A stretch of 64,000 nucleotides of DNA, from positions 1,173,882,863 to 1,173,946,862 of the forward strand of contig NC_090437.1 of assembly GCF_031143425.1 (NCBI RefSeq). Direction: 5' to 3'. This document shows positions 43,440 through 57,559 of this stretch, in pieces. Numbering within the stretch: the stretch's first letter is position 1; each line of letters begins with the position of its first letter. Position numbers and translations under genes: made by a program. Origin of the DNA: Pleurodeles waltl (lineage: Eukaryota > Chordata > Amphibia > Caudata > Salamandridae). The notes beneath the pieces are model-generated. The model saw only the letters and a program-made list of their open reading frames with translations, did not search any database and was not told where the DNA came from.

Positions 43440-45800
43440 CTTTTTTTGCAACATTTATTTATTTATCAGCGGAGTGTTAATGCGCATTATGCAGAATAAA
43501 ACATTGGCAATCATAAAGTAAAAACATTCTTAAAACAAAAGAACAAGTCTGCCAAGGCAGACAGTAAAAACAACAAGAATAATGACTAAGAAGAATAATA
43601 CTAAACAACATGGGGGATGGAGGCAAAACAGGATGGAAATGCCTAATGCAGGACAATATCTGCAAAAAGGCTAAAGCTTTAAGAAAGCTGAGGCACTAGT
43701 ATACCCTAGCGATGGTAAGGTTACCCTGACATGGGGGGGGGGAGGGTAATCCACACTATGCCAGAGTGGGGGTGTCTCAAGTAGTATATGAAGGGGGAGC
43801 AGTCTCATCCCTGACCAGACAGGGGCCCCACTCCGCTTCAAAGACATTCAGTTCATCATGTAGCTTAAATGTGGTGCATTTATGACTAGCCACAAAATGG
43901 AGTCCTATCTGCCACTTGCACTTGAATGTGGATGTAGTAGGTTGCTGCCAATGGCGCAGAATACACAGTTTGGCTACTGCAAGGAAAGACGCTATCCAGC
44001 AATGTTTGTCAGTAATCAGCAGGGTCGGCTCTTCCGTTAGGGCGGAGGAACATCACCCCCTTCACCCCGCCAGCAGCGGCAGCTGCAAAACCTTCACAAG
44101 AAAATTATAATAAACTGCGTTGTAGGCCACTGGGGTGATGAGCAGTACTCCCCCTCAGAGCGCATGTGTGTTTGGCTGGCCGTCTCAGGCCGGCCAAACA
44201 CACATGCGTAGTAAGCTCTCTCCAGCCCAGCAACACAGTTGCTGAGTAACTGTCCAAGTTGCAGCTGGACCAGAGGGTATCATTTAAATCACAGTGATCT
44301 CCAACACACTTCAAGCAGCAGTCATGGGGGAGTAGCGTTGCTCTTTTGAGTTTCCAAGGGGACAACTACCAGTCATGCAACACCTTAAAGGAATTTCAGT
44401 CTGGACTTCCTGGGGGCTATATCATGATATGATAACAGTGTTTGCCATTGTTCCAGGGAGTAGCTCTTGCCCAGTGACTACTGCCAGGCTACCTAGTTAT
44501 ATTAAGAGAGGGACCAGAATAGATGATTTCAATGTGAACCCCAGAGACAACTCCTTGGTGTTGGCCTAGAGCGAGGGGGTTTTGGAGGATGGGTGAAATG
44601 GGGACATTCAATGACTGTGCTCCAAAAACAGCTCTCAGACAATGGGCCAGCTGACAATTCCTCCAGTGGACTGAGGGTTGAGCCCAAATTCCAACTGCGT
44701 GGCTTGGAATAATTTAGGATGCTCCTTGTCATATAGTTGGTCCACCCGTTTCAGACCCCTTTTCACTCCAAGATGCCCAGTAAATTGTTTTTCCACCAAT
44801 ACAGAAGGCCATATTATGCTAGAGCAGTGTCTTATGATGCAAAAGTGCGGAAATGCCTAACTGTTTGTGTGCCTCTTTCAAGGCCACCACTGTTAACAGT
44901 TTTGGGCTCGAGGCCACTTTACGGTCAGAGGCAATAAGATATATTGAAAGGCATAAAGGGGGTGATTGAGTATATATTATTCTAGGCCTACTCATAAGAG
45001 TGCCTCTGGTGGTGGACACATACACGCTGCCAGTTGTGATAAATGGAAGGCAAATCTATAGGAGGATATATGAGGAAGTTGTTAAGCCCCAGCGGTCATT
45101 TCTGGCAAAGGTGGGCCACCTGGAGTCTGGATTTCTGTCCGCTACAGATGTAGGTGTATCTGTAGATCCAAAGTCTGATTCTATGTTAAATTAGACCTCT
45201 CCTGGGATTCGAAAGGAGATCTTACCAAAAAGGTGGTTGAATCGGGGAACCATAGTCATTTTTGTAGTCTGCACCCTACACCAAAGAAAGGGATTTAGGA
45301 ATGACCACTTTAGAAAGTCCTGTTTCATGTGACCTGTCAAGGGGAGGAGGTTATCCTCTATTGTTCGAGAAAAACCTTTATGAATGCAAATCTCTAAGTC
45401 CTAAAGTCCCTCTGCCACCCATCTCATGTCATAGAGTGATATACATAGTGGCTCCATACAGAGGAAGTGCTTTGCACTTCAGCCAATTTATTTTATAACC
45501 CAGTAGTCAAACAAAATTTCCAATTATGGACATTAATACGGCTATCGATCGTCCTGGGTTCCTAACATGCTATCCTCCTAGATTCAATCACAATATATTC
45601 TGTACCACCAAGCTTCTCTATATGGTCCTTAAAGTACCCACAAATAATCTGCCTGTCCTTATTTCTGAGAGCCATCAACCCTCTTTCCAGGCACAGATCC
45701 CTCAAATAATCAAAGCATGGGGTGTTAAGGTCAACTCATACCAGATTTGTATCTGCCGTTCATATTTTCAGGTGACGTACTCAAATTGAACTTTTTTTCC
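43440..45800 (-). mobile_element. Degraded L1-type LINE fragment
   Basis: On the minus strand two L1 ORF2 regions are readable: GYKINWLKCKALPL (about 45460-45505, after the RT catalytic region) preceded by PGRSIAVLMSIIGNF, and the C-terminal ILRHWQQPTTSTFK (about 43900-43960). The low-coordinate end is T-rich (43440-43450), consistent with a poly-A on the minus strand. The frame is broken many times and the upper limit is uncertain. It belongs to the same broad L1 type as 7936-9470 but is older. Confidence 0.72.
44161..44208. repeat. 19 bp hairpin inside the L1 fragment
   Basis: CGCATGTGTGTTTGGCTGG at 44161-44179 pairs with 44190-44208 with one G-T wobble and a 10 nt loop. Confidence 0.88.
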
Positions 45801-46537
45801 TTTGCAGACAATTGGAACTTAAATCTATAGATCCTACACTGCTTGCTGCCAGTTGTTATACCTGGTTCAGTGGGTGGGGGGAGGCTCTTGTTCCCTGAGG
45901 TCCATATTGTGGAGCTGCAAACTGGGCCACGTATACCACTATAGCACTCGACGTTCAAGGTCGCAAGGGTGACCAATCCAAGGCGTCTTAGAAAGGTATT
46001 GGGGGGATTAGAGACTCAGAACTCGGGCAACGATAGACACAATAATTGAATGAATAAGAGCAATAGTTAGCCTGTCTGCGGTACTTCCACCCACAGTAAG
46101 TAATCTACAACCTACCTGCTAGAGAACGTGTTACTGGGAGCCCATTCTACTGGGAGACCACTCTCCAACAAATGTTAACAAATCCAGAAAGGAAAGAGTA
46201 ATACAGATGCCAGAAGTCACATCCTCCAGAAGCATTCCTGGGCAATTAGCAGTGGAAGAGGCGCAGATAGACGAAGTCTAAGCTTGGAAGAAAATGTTCT
46301 ACCTTCAAACCATCACATTGTGGAGCAAGAGGTAACTATTCCTTATCCCTGTGCTACACATTTATTCTGCCCTCATGCAGAGGGAATCCGGGTAATATTT
46401 AAGGAAGTAACGGAATAAGCATGTAAGGTGACCTGCTTTATGTCAACCTATCCTTTGGATATTCAAATATAGTAGGTTGGGTTAAAAGACGGAAATATAA
46501 AATAGATAAAGCACTGTAAATATCGGATAAGGATTAT

Positions 46538-47072
46538 GGCCCAGATTTATGAAAAGTGGGGCTGCACCTAGTGCAGCGCCACTTTTCTTGTGCCCCTTAG
46601 CGCCCCCTAACGCCACAATGTGTGCGCTGTATTTCAAATATGGTGCACCATGGCAGTAGTCAGCGGGACATAATTGTTGGCGTTAGTCCGGCGCTTTGCA
46701 GGACTGGCGTCAAAAATGTTGACGCTAATCCTGCAAAGCACCCAGAGTCCCATTGTACACAATGGGAGCCTCTTTTTAACACCTGCACTTAGCAGGCGTT
46801 TAAAAATGCTGATCAAAATGGTGCACAGGAATCTCATAGATTCCTTTGCCCCATTTTTACGCCCCCCCCCTAGCCTCGGAACTCCCCCCTTGCATACATT
46901 ATGCCCGGCGCAGGCATAATGTGGCACAAGGGTTTACAAAGTGGCGCAAAGCAAGCATTGCGCCACTTTGTAAATATGGCGCTGTCTTTTTACCCTTCCA
47001 ACACCACATTAGCGTAAAAAAATGACGCTAATGTGGCGTTGGAATGGCGCTAGGCCACCATAAATCTCGGCC
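46538..47072. mobile_element. Hairpin-rich foldback element, 535 bp
   Basis: Ends are imperfect terminal inverted repeats (GGCCCAGATTTATG and the reverse complement of GGCCGAGATTTATG) flanked by TAT (46535-46537 and 47073-47075). Inside are several independent hairpins: one near 46565-46585, one around 46680-46740 (CTTTGCAGGA..TCCTGCAAAG), 17 bp arms at 46933-46949 and 46958-46974, and 12 bp arms at 47004-47015 and 47025-47036. No protein is encoded. The 3 bp duplication suggests Harbinger-type mobilisation. Confidence 0.85.
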
Positions 47073-47075
47073 TAT

Positions 47076-50000
47076 ATATTCTGACTCACATGTAGTAGTA
47101 ACTGTTGGAAATATAAAGTCACACAACAGACCATCTTTTTCTGATAAGAAGAAACATTTTTACCCATGCCAGTAATCGATATGAATCTCTTTTCCTTTCA
47201 TTATATATTTTTACTATCTACATTTTGTGATAACATTTTAAACCTTTTTTCACTTTTTTAAATCAAAGTATTCTTTTTGATGAGACAAGGAATGCTGGCA
47301 ACATCATGGTGTTCCGCTGTCAGCTGCATAGTTTTTTCCAACTGCGTATACATATGTGTTGGGAGAGGACTGTCACTTGCCTAGCAAGTTCATGTGCACT
47401 CCTGTCCTTTATTACCAGAATGCTTGATAAACGTGTTTTCTGATTTTCTTTTAGCCCCAGCAAACAGGAAGTCCCATATGCGCACTGAGGCCTAGACCTG
47501 AATTTGACCATGAGACTCGGGTCCTGGCTCAGAGGGCTGGAGGAGCACCAAAAGTATACTCTCTACCAAACGCAAGACTGCTCCCTGTGCAATTGGCACA
47601 GACTCTGAGTGGTGGTGGCAGCATACTATTTTTGAATCTGTAGTTGTGGACAGGCCTTTTTACCTGTTCAAATCCCTGGTTTGACATGGTACAAAACTGA
47701 GGTTATGATACAGCCTCCCCCAGACAATGGAAGTGTGTTAGCGCACCGGGTCCTTTGTACGTAAACTTACAAGGGGACGCGTATAGGCCGATGAACCTTT
47801 TGAATCGCATGGAATATCCTAGCTATGTAGTGATCAATGGTATCAAACAATCAGCACAACCAATTACTAATATTAAAATCAAAACAATCATAACCATCAA
47901 TTCATGATTAATCACAACTCTATAAGGCGTTTTAACCATTTTTATTTCCCTATTAGTTACAATACTAAGTCATCCATAAGATTAAACTTTATTCAATCTA
48001 CTCAAAATTAATTAATCAAATGAACACTAATACATCATCTAATTGGAGTTTGAGAAATCACATATTCGAATGCTTCAACATAAGCCAATAAAAATGAATA
48101 CATAGCATCAATAGCAGAGTTCAGCAAGTAGTTTGTCAGTCATTTGTCACTGTCAAACGTCACCCCTAGGAAACCTACCCAACCAAGATTAGTATTAGCA
48201 TGTGGGGCTTCATGCAAAATTGATTTAGAAAAACATGAATTTGGAAAACATCTTGCTACGAGAAAAACTATAAAGCAGCGCAGTTGGTACCTAGAAGGAA
48301 AGGCACAAGTTAGTCAGTCACATTATCATAGCTACCTATCCACGGAATGGATCAGCAACAAAGTCAGTCTTCGTCTTCAGGTCATCAATAGATCAGCAAC
48401 GATCAGGCTCTCAGAGTGTGAGCCAAATGACAGAATCTCGAACAGCGTCTCCTGATGTCATCAACATCTCACTCCCATTCTCCCGCATCTGAAGTCTTAG
48501 CCCCTTGTCATGACCTTTTATTAGGGTCTCCCAATCCATCCCCCTGATTTCCAATTGGTCAGTCAGTCGGCAGATATGACTTTAACCTATAACATTAATT
48601 TATCTAATCTATACATTTTAATATCAGTCCTTTCACAGCACGCGGATTGGTCCACTATACGCTGTCCTCATCATCTGGCTCTTCAGGTATCGAAAATGTT
48701 GTATGTTCCTCTTCAGTCAGTGCTTCCATTTTTCAAGTCCTGGGAAAGTACATTTAGCCTACTCTACACATAATTGTATCAAATTGTCTTCATCATCTCC
48801 TGTCCGTCGGTACATTTCAGAAAATTCTAGCTAAGCAACTTTAACATCGGGTGGTTCAGGGTCAGGTTATGCTTCAGCTTCTCTGCAGCGCTTTAGTATT
48901 TCAGCTCTTCTTGTGAGGCCTGGAAAAGCTAGGCCTTAACCTCAGCTAAGTTAACTTCTATAAATTAATATAAACACAGGTTATACATTTTAATATGACA
49001 TATTACTACATTATTTTTTTTCACATTTTCATTACCTCATACATCTTTTATTTTAGCATGACTACGTATAAATGTCTAACAATCCCCGTGGTCACAATTT
49101 CAAACGTGCACATTATTTTCTCTACAACTAATTTCTCTATGAACTTTCATTAATCAAACTCGTAATCATTCATTAATAAATTCTAATTAGAATATTTGCG
49201 CCAGCAAGTGAGATGTCTACACTCCCGAGCTGGAGCCTATAATCCTAGTCAATGAAGTGTGGAGTGATCAAGAAATTGTTTGGTAAGTTTATTAGCAGGT
49301 GATTGCTGAATATTCATTCCAGAGTGCATCCATTTAATTGATGGCAAGAAAATGGGGGATAGTGGGAGTCCGCATATTCATTTGTTAGAGGGAGACAAGT
49401 TTCTGGACCCTTCCCTTGAGTGGCCCATCCAGGAAGCCTAGCTGCAGAGCTTCACACTTATTGTGCCTCATGTTATGAGTAGTCCTACTTCGAGCAAGCT
49501 TCACCACTACCAGCTGGGAGACTCATCGCCTTCAAACAATAATTGTGTGTTTGCTGAAGTTAGGAGATGGAATGAACCACACCAGATTGAGTCCTAGTTA
49601 TTAGACAGTGGATCCACATTCCTTTTCTGGAAGTTGTGTATAAAAGTGAAACTCAAATGTCCCAGTTAAAAGCTTTTTTCCTGGCCAATAACAGGAGTAC
49701 TTTGTATAGTATGCAGAGAGTTGCTCTTATTCAGAGCATGTATTGCAGATACCCAGTCTCCCAGACATGAGGGGACATCACCTCAGGTCTGCACATCGTA
49801 CTGTGTAGCAGTTTGTCTGCTTGAAGCCTGAGAGACGTTCTGCCTGCTGAGAGGGTAGAAGTAGCGACTTTACATGCAGGAGTCATCTGCCTTAGGAGGA
49901 AAACCCATTGCCAAGTCCGGAGAAGGGAGTGCCTCAGGAGGAGCGGACTGCTATAGATGGGTGCTTACAGTTGAACCAAGTGTGCCTGAGGGTCTCTCAG

Positions 50001-51084
50001 CCCCTTTGAATACACAAGATGTTCCAACAAAATCCTGTGATCCTCATGTGCTCTCTCCACGGACTGCCCAGAGGAAGTTCAGAGGACCTGTACTGATTAT
50101 TATTTTTTTGCTGCATCCTAAGGACCACAACTCTTTACCCCAGATGGGAGGAAGGAGTTCCCCAGCTGTGAGGGCCAAATCTGGCCAACCTTAGCACCTT
50201 TACCCATGTTGTTGCAGCTTCCATTAGCCCAACGCATGGTAGAGGAGTCCTTGCTTTGCAAATGAACCCCCCTCGACCATGTGCACGACTACCTACATAG
50301 TGCAATTAAGATTGCATGCACAGCTTGGAGATCCCAAGTGCGCTTCTCCTCAGGTAATGCAAGAAGTCATGTAAAAGGTTTTGGTGAGACTTTGTTGAGA
50401 TTAGTGAAAGCCGAGAACTGCCTAGTCAAAGCATACAGACTGACGTATGGGTCACAGAATTCAGGAGTTTTCCACAGTGAGCTTGTACCTGTGCTTAAAG
50501 GTTTGTAACCCTTGTACAGCTATAGAATACCTCCCTGTAATGCTGCATACCCCTTATGTGTGGTATGGAGGAGTGGGGAGATTGAAGGGCTTCTAGTTGT
50601 CTTAAAAGTAAAGCAGGAGGCTAGACGTTACTTACTGTGTATTTTGCTTGACTGTTTGAGCTCTGAGCCTCTATCCCACACTGAGATGCCCTGGACTTCT
50701 GCTCTTACTACCCTGAAAGTCTAGTGTTGTAGGGGAATATTTGGCCCAGTTTGCACTCCACAGTGTGACCGACCACAGGGCAGCAAAAAACAAAGAACCC
50801 CATCCAATACGGTTGTGGCTTATTAGCCCCTCCCTTCCTTATCACCCCCCTCAAACCGGGTATGACAGTGAGAAAATGGAAACAGAATTGACCAGAAAAG
50901 TTATCACAAGGCACAGCTAGTAAACAGAGTTAAGGAAAGTCACTTACCACAATTAAAATGATACTGTATTGACAGTTCTCTGAATCATTGTGTATAACAC
51001 TAAGGAATGTAGCAGTTTCAATTGTTATTGTATTTTAGGTATTAGAATAAACAAGAACATAATCATTATTTTTCTGTAATCTAG
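47076..51084. other. Intronic sequence without recognised features
   Basis: No coding exon of SH3TC1 is expected or seen here, since the flanking exons join in phase. AT-rich repeat-like sequence at 47800-49200 could not be classified. Confidence 0.45.
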
Positions 51085-51381
<297 letters not shown>

Positions 51382-53454
51382 TGATTTGAAATCAAAATAA
51401 CTCTGAAAAGTAAAATCTGAACAATGTCAGGTGACTGAGGACTTGGTAGGAAGACTGATGGCAAACTCTGGTACCTGTAGACACTGTGATTTCTATGCAA
51501 TAGTTCGAGTGAGACATCCTTTATGCCTAGCCTAGTTCATAGGAAACCACACACCACCACCAGAACAACTAATTATGTTGTCTGTAAAGTACTTCTTCTG
51601 TCTTCTACTTTTACCAGGGCATATCCAGTGAGCAAATCATAAAGCAGACGATCCCCACTGCTATTTGTACCACAATACCTATACTGCAAAAAAAAGGATG
51701 GCAAGAGTGTAAAAGCTTTTCAAAAACCACATTTAGATAACTATCTAGGAGAAGATAAATTGTAATTTCTGGTGTAACCTTGTGAACAGTGATCCTCCTC
51801 ACTTTTTTATTTTTATGCTACTGGTATTGACTGTGCTTTTTATTGATTATGTTAAATTATGTTTCATGCCACTATATACACCCCTTTTTCACACTTAGCT
51901 TTATTTAGATCAATTCCAGCTTTCTTTGATGCTACCATGTGTCATTGTGGTTTCTTGTTTGAGGTATGTGTCTGTCAAACATATGTTTCTTCTGAATGAA
52001 GTACAAGTAGTCTACCACTCTTCTTTCTCTCGCATGATTTTCTGAAAGGTAATAATTTGTTCTCCAGTGCTAAAGTGAGTCCACAATGCTGATGTTGTTT
52101 TGATGTGGGCAGTAGTATTTCTGTACCTGGCTCTTGATAGAGCATTATCATCTAGGGTCAAGGACACAACCAGGTAAGTAGTGACCTGGGTGGATCCACA
52201 GGCCCCAGGTGGAAGCCAACTCTGAGTCAAACACTACCTTGAATTGCACATTACATTAATATTGCTATTGTAAATTACCCCTTGAATACTGGGGCACATT
52301 TTATTAAATTATGTGTTAAATGGTGTGTTTCTGATGGTACTGTATAGGTAGACTTTTATACACAACCCAGCTGTATTGTTTTAGTTGCTAAGGAATTGTA
52401 ATTGTTAGGTTGAAGCCTACCAGTTGTCTGGATGTGCAGACTTCTATGGGGCATTCTGAAAGCTTCCCTAGGAATGCATTCTGCCCATTGTTTACCATTG
52501 GTTTTGTGGTTTGTAACTCACATTTGTTTGCTTTCATTTAGCTGGCTTTATTTGTTTTGGGCCGACCAGCGTGTATTTAACCCTCCTGTGGAGAATACCT
52601 TGTTTACCACCTCTGACTGGTTTCTTGTATTCTTCCATGAGTGATAGCTTTTTGGGAATTCTTTTTTTCTTTTTGGTGAGGTACTCCACAGGAGCACATA
52701 TGTTTTCAGTCCTATCCTTTGTATGCCTCCCTTGTTCAGGAAGCAGTAAATATGCTGTATTTCTTTGAAAAAGTTTCCTGCCTCCTATATTTCTGCTTGA
52801 CTGATTCTACTAATCCTTGCTAGTACCAGTTCATCGATCTTGCTTGTCTGTGAGGAACAATGTTCTGTCTACAAGCGTGTTTATTGTGGTCAGTGCTGTT
52901 AACTAGTAGCATAACTTAAACAATCCTCTTCCTGAATTTTGCACTCTTGCCATAGGCCCTGGAAGTAGGAGAGTGAGAGGTGCTCAACACCACTAAAATA
53001 ACCATGCTGGAGTTTGGAAGTGAATAAGCAATAAACAGGACTTTACATGTTTTTATCTTGCCACATTTGCTATGAATTCAAAGACAGAGGTCGAATATTA
53101 GGCTCTGTCATACAGGAAGCTCTATGGTTTCTTCTCTTTTCTCTGGCTGCAAAGTGAGAGGATTTATGTGGCAATCCTGCTGGTTTCTTTCCTAACACGC
53201 TGCAACCTATAAATGAACTGTACAGATACTTCAGAATATATCGGAATTAGGAAAACACAAATGAAGCATTTTTTTTTTGTAATTCTGAAGTGTAGTGGAA
53301 AGAAATATTTTAATAGGTTCAAAACAAATCAATACACTCGGTGACACAGATTTCCACACGTTATCATTTGTGCTCTGTATAGTTTCCCAGAAAAATGGTA
53401 TTACTGTGCACATGTAACAGTCATTTCGATTGAAAATGTGTTCTCTGTAATGGC

Positions 53455-54165
53455 AGAGCTACCACACCATGCTTACTCGGCTCTATGCAACTCCACTCTA
53501 CAACACTCAACTCCACTCTTTGCTATTCTGTGCCCCTCAACTCTGTGCCACTCTGTCATTTCACTCACTCTTGGACACTCTATTCCAGTCTACATCACTC
53601 TACTTCATTGTCACTCCACTCTATGACACTACTCCACTGCAAGCCACTCCACTCTATGCCAGTCTACTCCACTTTTCACCACTCTAGTCCACTCTAAGCC
53701 ACTCCACTCGACTTCACTTTATGCCACTCTACACCACTCCACTCTACCACCTTCTATACCAATCCCCTCTACTCTACTCTGACACTACTCCACTCTAAAA
53801 CACTACTCCACCCTACAACACTACTCCACTGTAGGTCAGTCCAGTCTGTGTCACGCTACTCCACTCCATGCCACTCTTCTCCTGTCTTCACTACTCCACT
53901 CTAGTCAGCTTTGCCCCACACTATGCCCCTCCACTCTTCGACACTGTACTCCACTCTGACACTCTATGCCACTTTACTCTATTCCACTCATCACTGCATC
54001 ACTCAACTCTGACATTCAACTCCATGACACTTTACTCCACTCTACCACACTACACTCCATTCTGACACTCCATGATTCTCCACTCTACAGCACTCTACGC
54101 CACTTTTCTCCATTCTGCACCATGCTATGCCACTCAACTCAATGTCACTCCACTGAATGTTGTGC
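53455..54165 (+). repeat. CCACTCTA-type simple repeat array, ~700 bp
   Basis: Dominated by imperfect units of 5, 10 and 15 bp built on CCACT, CCACTCTA and TGCCACTCTA. All three forward frames stay open for long stretches because the repeat rarely makes stops; this is not coding evidence. Confidence 0.93.
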
Positions 54166-57100
54166 AACCAGCACATGCCATTTCGTGGAGGTGTGCAAGT
54201 TTTCAGTTCAAATTATTTATTGGTACACAAAGTGGTTCCACTCTCTGTAATGATCAAAACTATGAATTACTCATCAGCCCAGTGAAATTACCAGCCATCA
54301 CACCGCAGAGACTTATAAGTGTACTCCTGACTGCGGGTGGATCCAGCCAAGCTCCGTGGAGGTGCAGCTGTGGGCGTCTAGCAGCTGCAGCAGGAGGATG
54401 GCAGGGTCCTCTTGCATCCACAAAGCAACAACTCATCTGCTGAGCCACATGTTGCTCCGGAGAGCACCTGCTGCACCTCCTCCACACTTTGTATGAATAC
54501 AAAGAGGTCACCTCTTGACTAGTGGCCCTGAGATGAGAGGCCTAATTTGCAGTGGGAGCCTGGCAGAAAAGCCAGCATTCAGCATATCCAAGATCTTTTG
54601 CTGTGAGGGCAGGTGAGTACCACCCCTTGTTATTAGCAGCAAGCTAGAGCCACATATATCACCCCCTGTTTGTCACTGGGGCTCTGACAGAGAAAAGTAG
54701 ATCAAGGTAGCCAAGTTGATTCATCAGATCATCCAGGCTTGCTGTTGCCAGCGGTGTGAGTCCCCACCACATGACTGGTTGATGTTTGAGTGCAGTAAGA
54801 GACATCAAAGTTTGGATAGCGATCAGATTTTAGTATGCTGTTATTTGAGTAAAGGGGCTGCCTACTAAACACGAAGGTACTAAAAAGAGGGACAAAAACA
54901 GTTTTTCAACCTGTGCATTTATGGCTAGGGAGACTTTGCAGTACATGTGGAAGACAGATGAGTAACTAGATGAACGAGTCCCTTTGTGTAGTAGCACACT
55001 CATCTTTACAGCTGTGTGGGGTCTCCAGAATAGCCCCTAGAGAGGAAGGTCACAGCAGTAGAGGGTACAGTGGATATATGTCTGTTCCATACAGAACTCT
55101 TAGTGCAGAATATTACTGTCAAGCACTCGATCTGAAATCATCAGTGATTGATCCCTGCTCTGAGGAGAAGATTTACAAGACTTCAAGAGTTGTGCCATTG
55201 ACTCTGTCACACGTCTGGAAAGCCAGCTGCAACACTTTGTTGGTGTGGCACTTGTGTCAAACATCTATTTGATGGAAATTCCACAATTTCTGGCTGAAAA
55301 GTCTCTTACATTGGGAATCCAAGTGTTTTTTGGACAACATGGTTCTTCTGCCTAGAGACCAACCTGGAAGAACCCTCGGTGAAGGAGTAACAAAGAAATA
55401 CTGTTGTCATTTTAAAGGCATCCCTGCCTTGCAGACTGTCTTTAAAAAGTAAAATGAGTGCAAATTCGACTTTGGAATTAAAGATACTTCCAAAGTGATA
55501 ATCTACCTTATTTGTACAGATCAGTGGTCCCTAAGATCTCCCCTTGGTGCCCCGGGGCGGGGTGCCATTTAACTATAAGCAGGGACATTATAAAATATGT
55601 TTTATATGCCCTGGTGAAGGGAAAAAAATCCCATTTTATTTTCCCCATTCTAGATGCTTAGCTCCATTGGTTAACAGTGGGCTATTTCAAATAAGCATAA
55701 ATATTGCAAGGAGCTAAATTTGTCATTCAAGGATTCAAATGATTGGTAATAATAAATACAGCTTGCCACTGTTAAGTAACTAATACAGAAGATAAGTTAT
55801 AGAACCTTCTTTTCTGTAAGCCAAAGTCCAGTCTGCTAGTGGCCTCTGATTGGTCAGGCTTAGCCAAGCTGGTATGTGGCCTGCATAGCGCAGAGGTTAT
55901 CTGGGGAAGGGAGACCTGCAACTGCAGGGCTCAAGGCCAGGAAGGGGGTTGGATAAATCAAACTGAGTTTCAAAGAGAGCAGTACAGCTGGGAATGCCAG
56001 CCAGGCCGGCCTACCCCCTCTTTCTGTACCCCTCAGACTGATTGTAGGCACAGGAAAGGAATTTGCAGGGGATCGGAGCGGAGTGTTAATGGAAATGAGC
56101 CACAACAATAGGTTGGTTTAGCTAGGTCTTTCGCTGCTGGAGAAAAATCATCCGTGTTGGATTTTAAAGTGCAGTGCTTTGTGGGACAAGAAAACCCCAC
56201 ACTTTGGAGAAAGATGTCATGCTTTTGGGTGGCACCCTGCATCTCATTGGAAAGTGGCCCCCCCTTGCTTGTCCCCCAGGATGATTGAATAAATATCTGG
56301 GAACTGCATAGCAACTCAGATCTACTGCCTGAAACCACCAAGAGAAGAAGGACTGCCCTGCTGGAACCCTGGTCTGCAACCCAAAGGACTGCACTATGGA
56401 GGACTGTTCCTGTTGCACTCTGGAACAACAGCCATGATGACTTTGCCTTGCTTCAGAAAGGATGGCCTCCCTGAAAGCAACAGGCTAACAGAGCTTTCCT
56501 GCACCAACTGTCACAAAAGTCCCCAGCCTGGAGTACCTCTAGTGTACTTTAAAGGATTTGGCCAGATACATTGTGGGAATTGTGGAAAGTTGGAGAAGTT
56601 TGGAGCAGCTTTTGGGAAAAGCTCTATAAGATGAACGACCCGCTGATGAGAGTAAAGCTGCCGCCAACAAACTGCAAACCGGCCTAAATTTCAGGTACGT
56701 CCCTCTGAAGCTCTGGAGCTTTTCCACCTCAACAACACTTCCAGGATTTAACTGGGGCTTTGCAGAAGCTCAAGCTGACAGCGTCACTTTGGATCCCGGT
56801 CAAACAAGGAGCATCACCCAATGGTGAGAGAAAAAGTGCCAGATTAAGTCAGAAGGTAAAACTTTGATCAAGGCTTCCCGCTCAGTGTATCCGAGCAGGG
56901 CCCCATTGTGGTTGGCCTCAATTTGTACCTTAGTCTCATTTTGGTGTCATTTTAAAGATATATATTTTTTCTATTTTTATAAATTAGTGTGAAGGACATT
57001 GTCACTAGCCACATATCCAGTCTTCCCAGTATGCTAGGACATATCTCAGCATGTTTAGCACCTTATGCTTATCTTTTTCTGGCAGTCTTTCATTGAGTTA

Positions 57101-57406
57101 CCTACAAACCCTTCGCCCTAGAAGGGGGACTATTCCACAACCATATGTTGTAGCGACAACTCCAGAACTTTGCAACACTCAGGACTGAGTGGCAGGGGTC
57201 TCCATTGGTGACAAGTTCTTCTTCTATAGTACACTACTGGATATGGATTATAGACATATTTTAGTTACTATTCTTAATCAGCTGACTTGTTTATGAATTC
57301 TTAAAAAGTATTTCAAAATTATACAATTTAATATTTTCCTAATGTTTTAGTGTTTGGAACCATGGGTCCTTATTTTAATTGAAGGTATGTCTTCATTTAT
57401 GTACAG

Positions 57407-57559
57407 GTTTTTTAAATCACTGTATGGAAAATATGCTGTTAGATCAGTCTTTTTGGCTGTCTTCAGTGGAAGACAGTGAAGAAGAAGAAGTGGGTGTTGA
57501 GGTCTGTATAAGCGATGGATATCTAAATCTAATGTACAGAGGACTTCTCATGCAAGAAG
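57407..57559 (+). CDS. SH3TC1: SH3TC1, fifth coding exon
   Basis: Acceptor TTATGTACAG, donor GTAAGA. Enters and leaves in phase 1. It encodes GFLNHCMENMLLDQSFWLSS, then an acidic run of glutamates, then LNLMYRGLLMQEG. The first part corresponds to the family's block after STY..LG, with hydrophobic LLxDxxFWL conserved, and the last to the LLIQEG block of SH3TC proteins. The acidic stretch (EDSEEEEVGVE) is longer than I would expect. No catalytic motif is present, as the family consists of adaptor proteins. Confidence 0.92.

Larger units (their letters stand above)
41219..51084 (+). other. SH3TC1 intron (~9.9 kb)
   Basis: Between exons at 41091 and 51085. It holds the hairpin at 41779, a degraded L1 (43440-45800) and the foldback element at 46538-47072. 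In 41832-43439 and 47076-51084 I recognise no gene or element; the second stretch includes AT-rich sequence (47800-49200) that reads like an old repeat of unknown class. Confidence 0.7.

Noticed and set aside
53438..54443. Overlapping open frames rich in H, S, L and T
   Set aside because: They arise from the CCACT simple repeat, which seldom makes stop codons.
55500..57200. Possible further LTR or long repeat
   Set aside because: I could not define TG..CA ends, a target duplication or blocks shared with the LTR superfamily.
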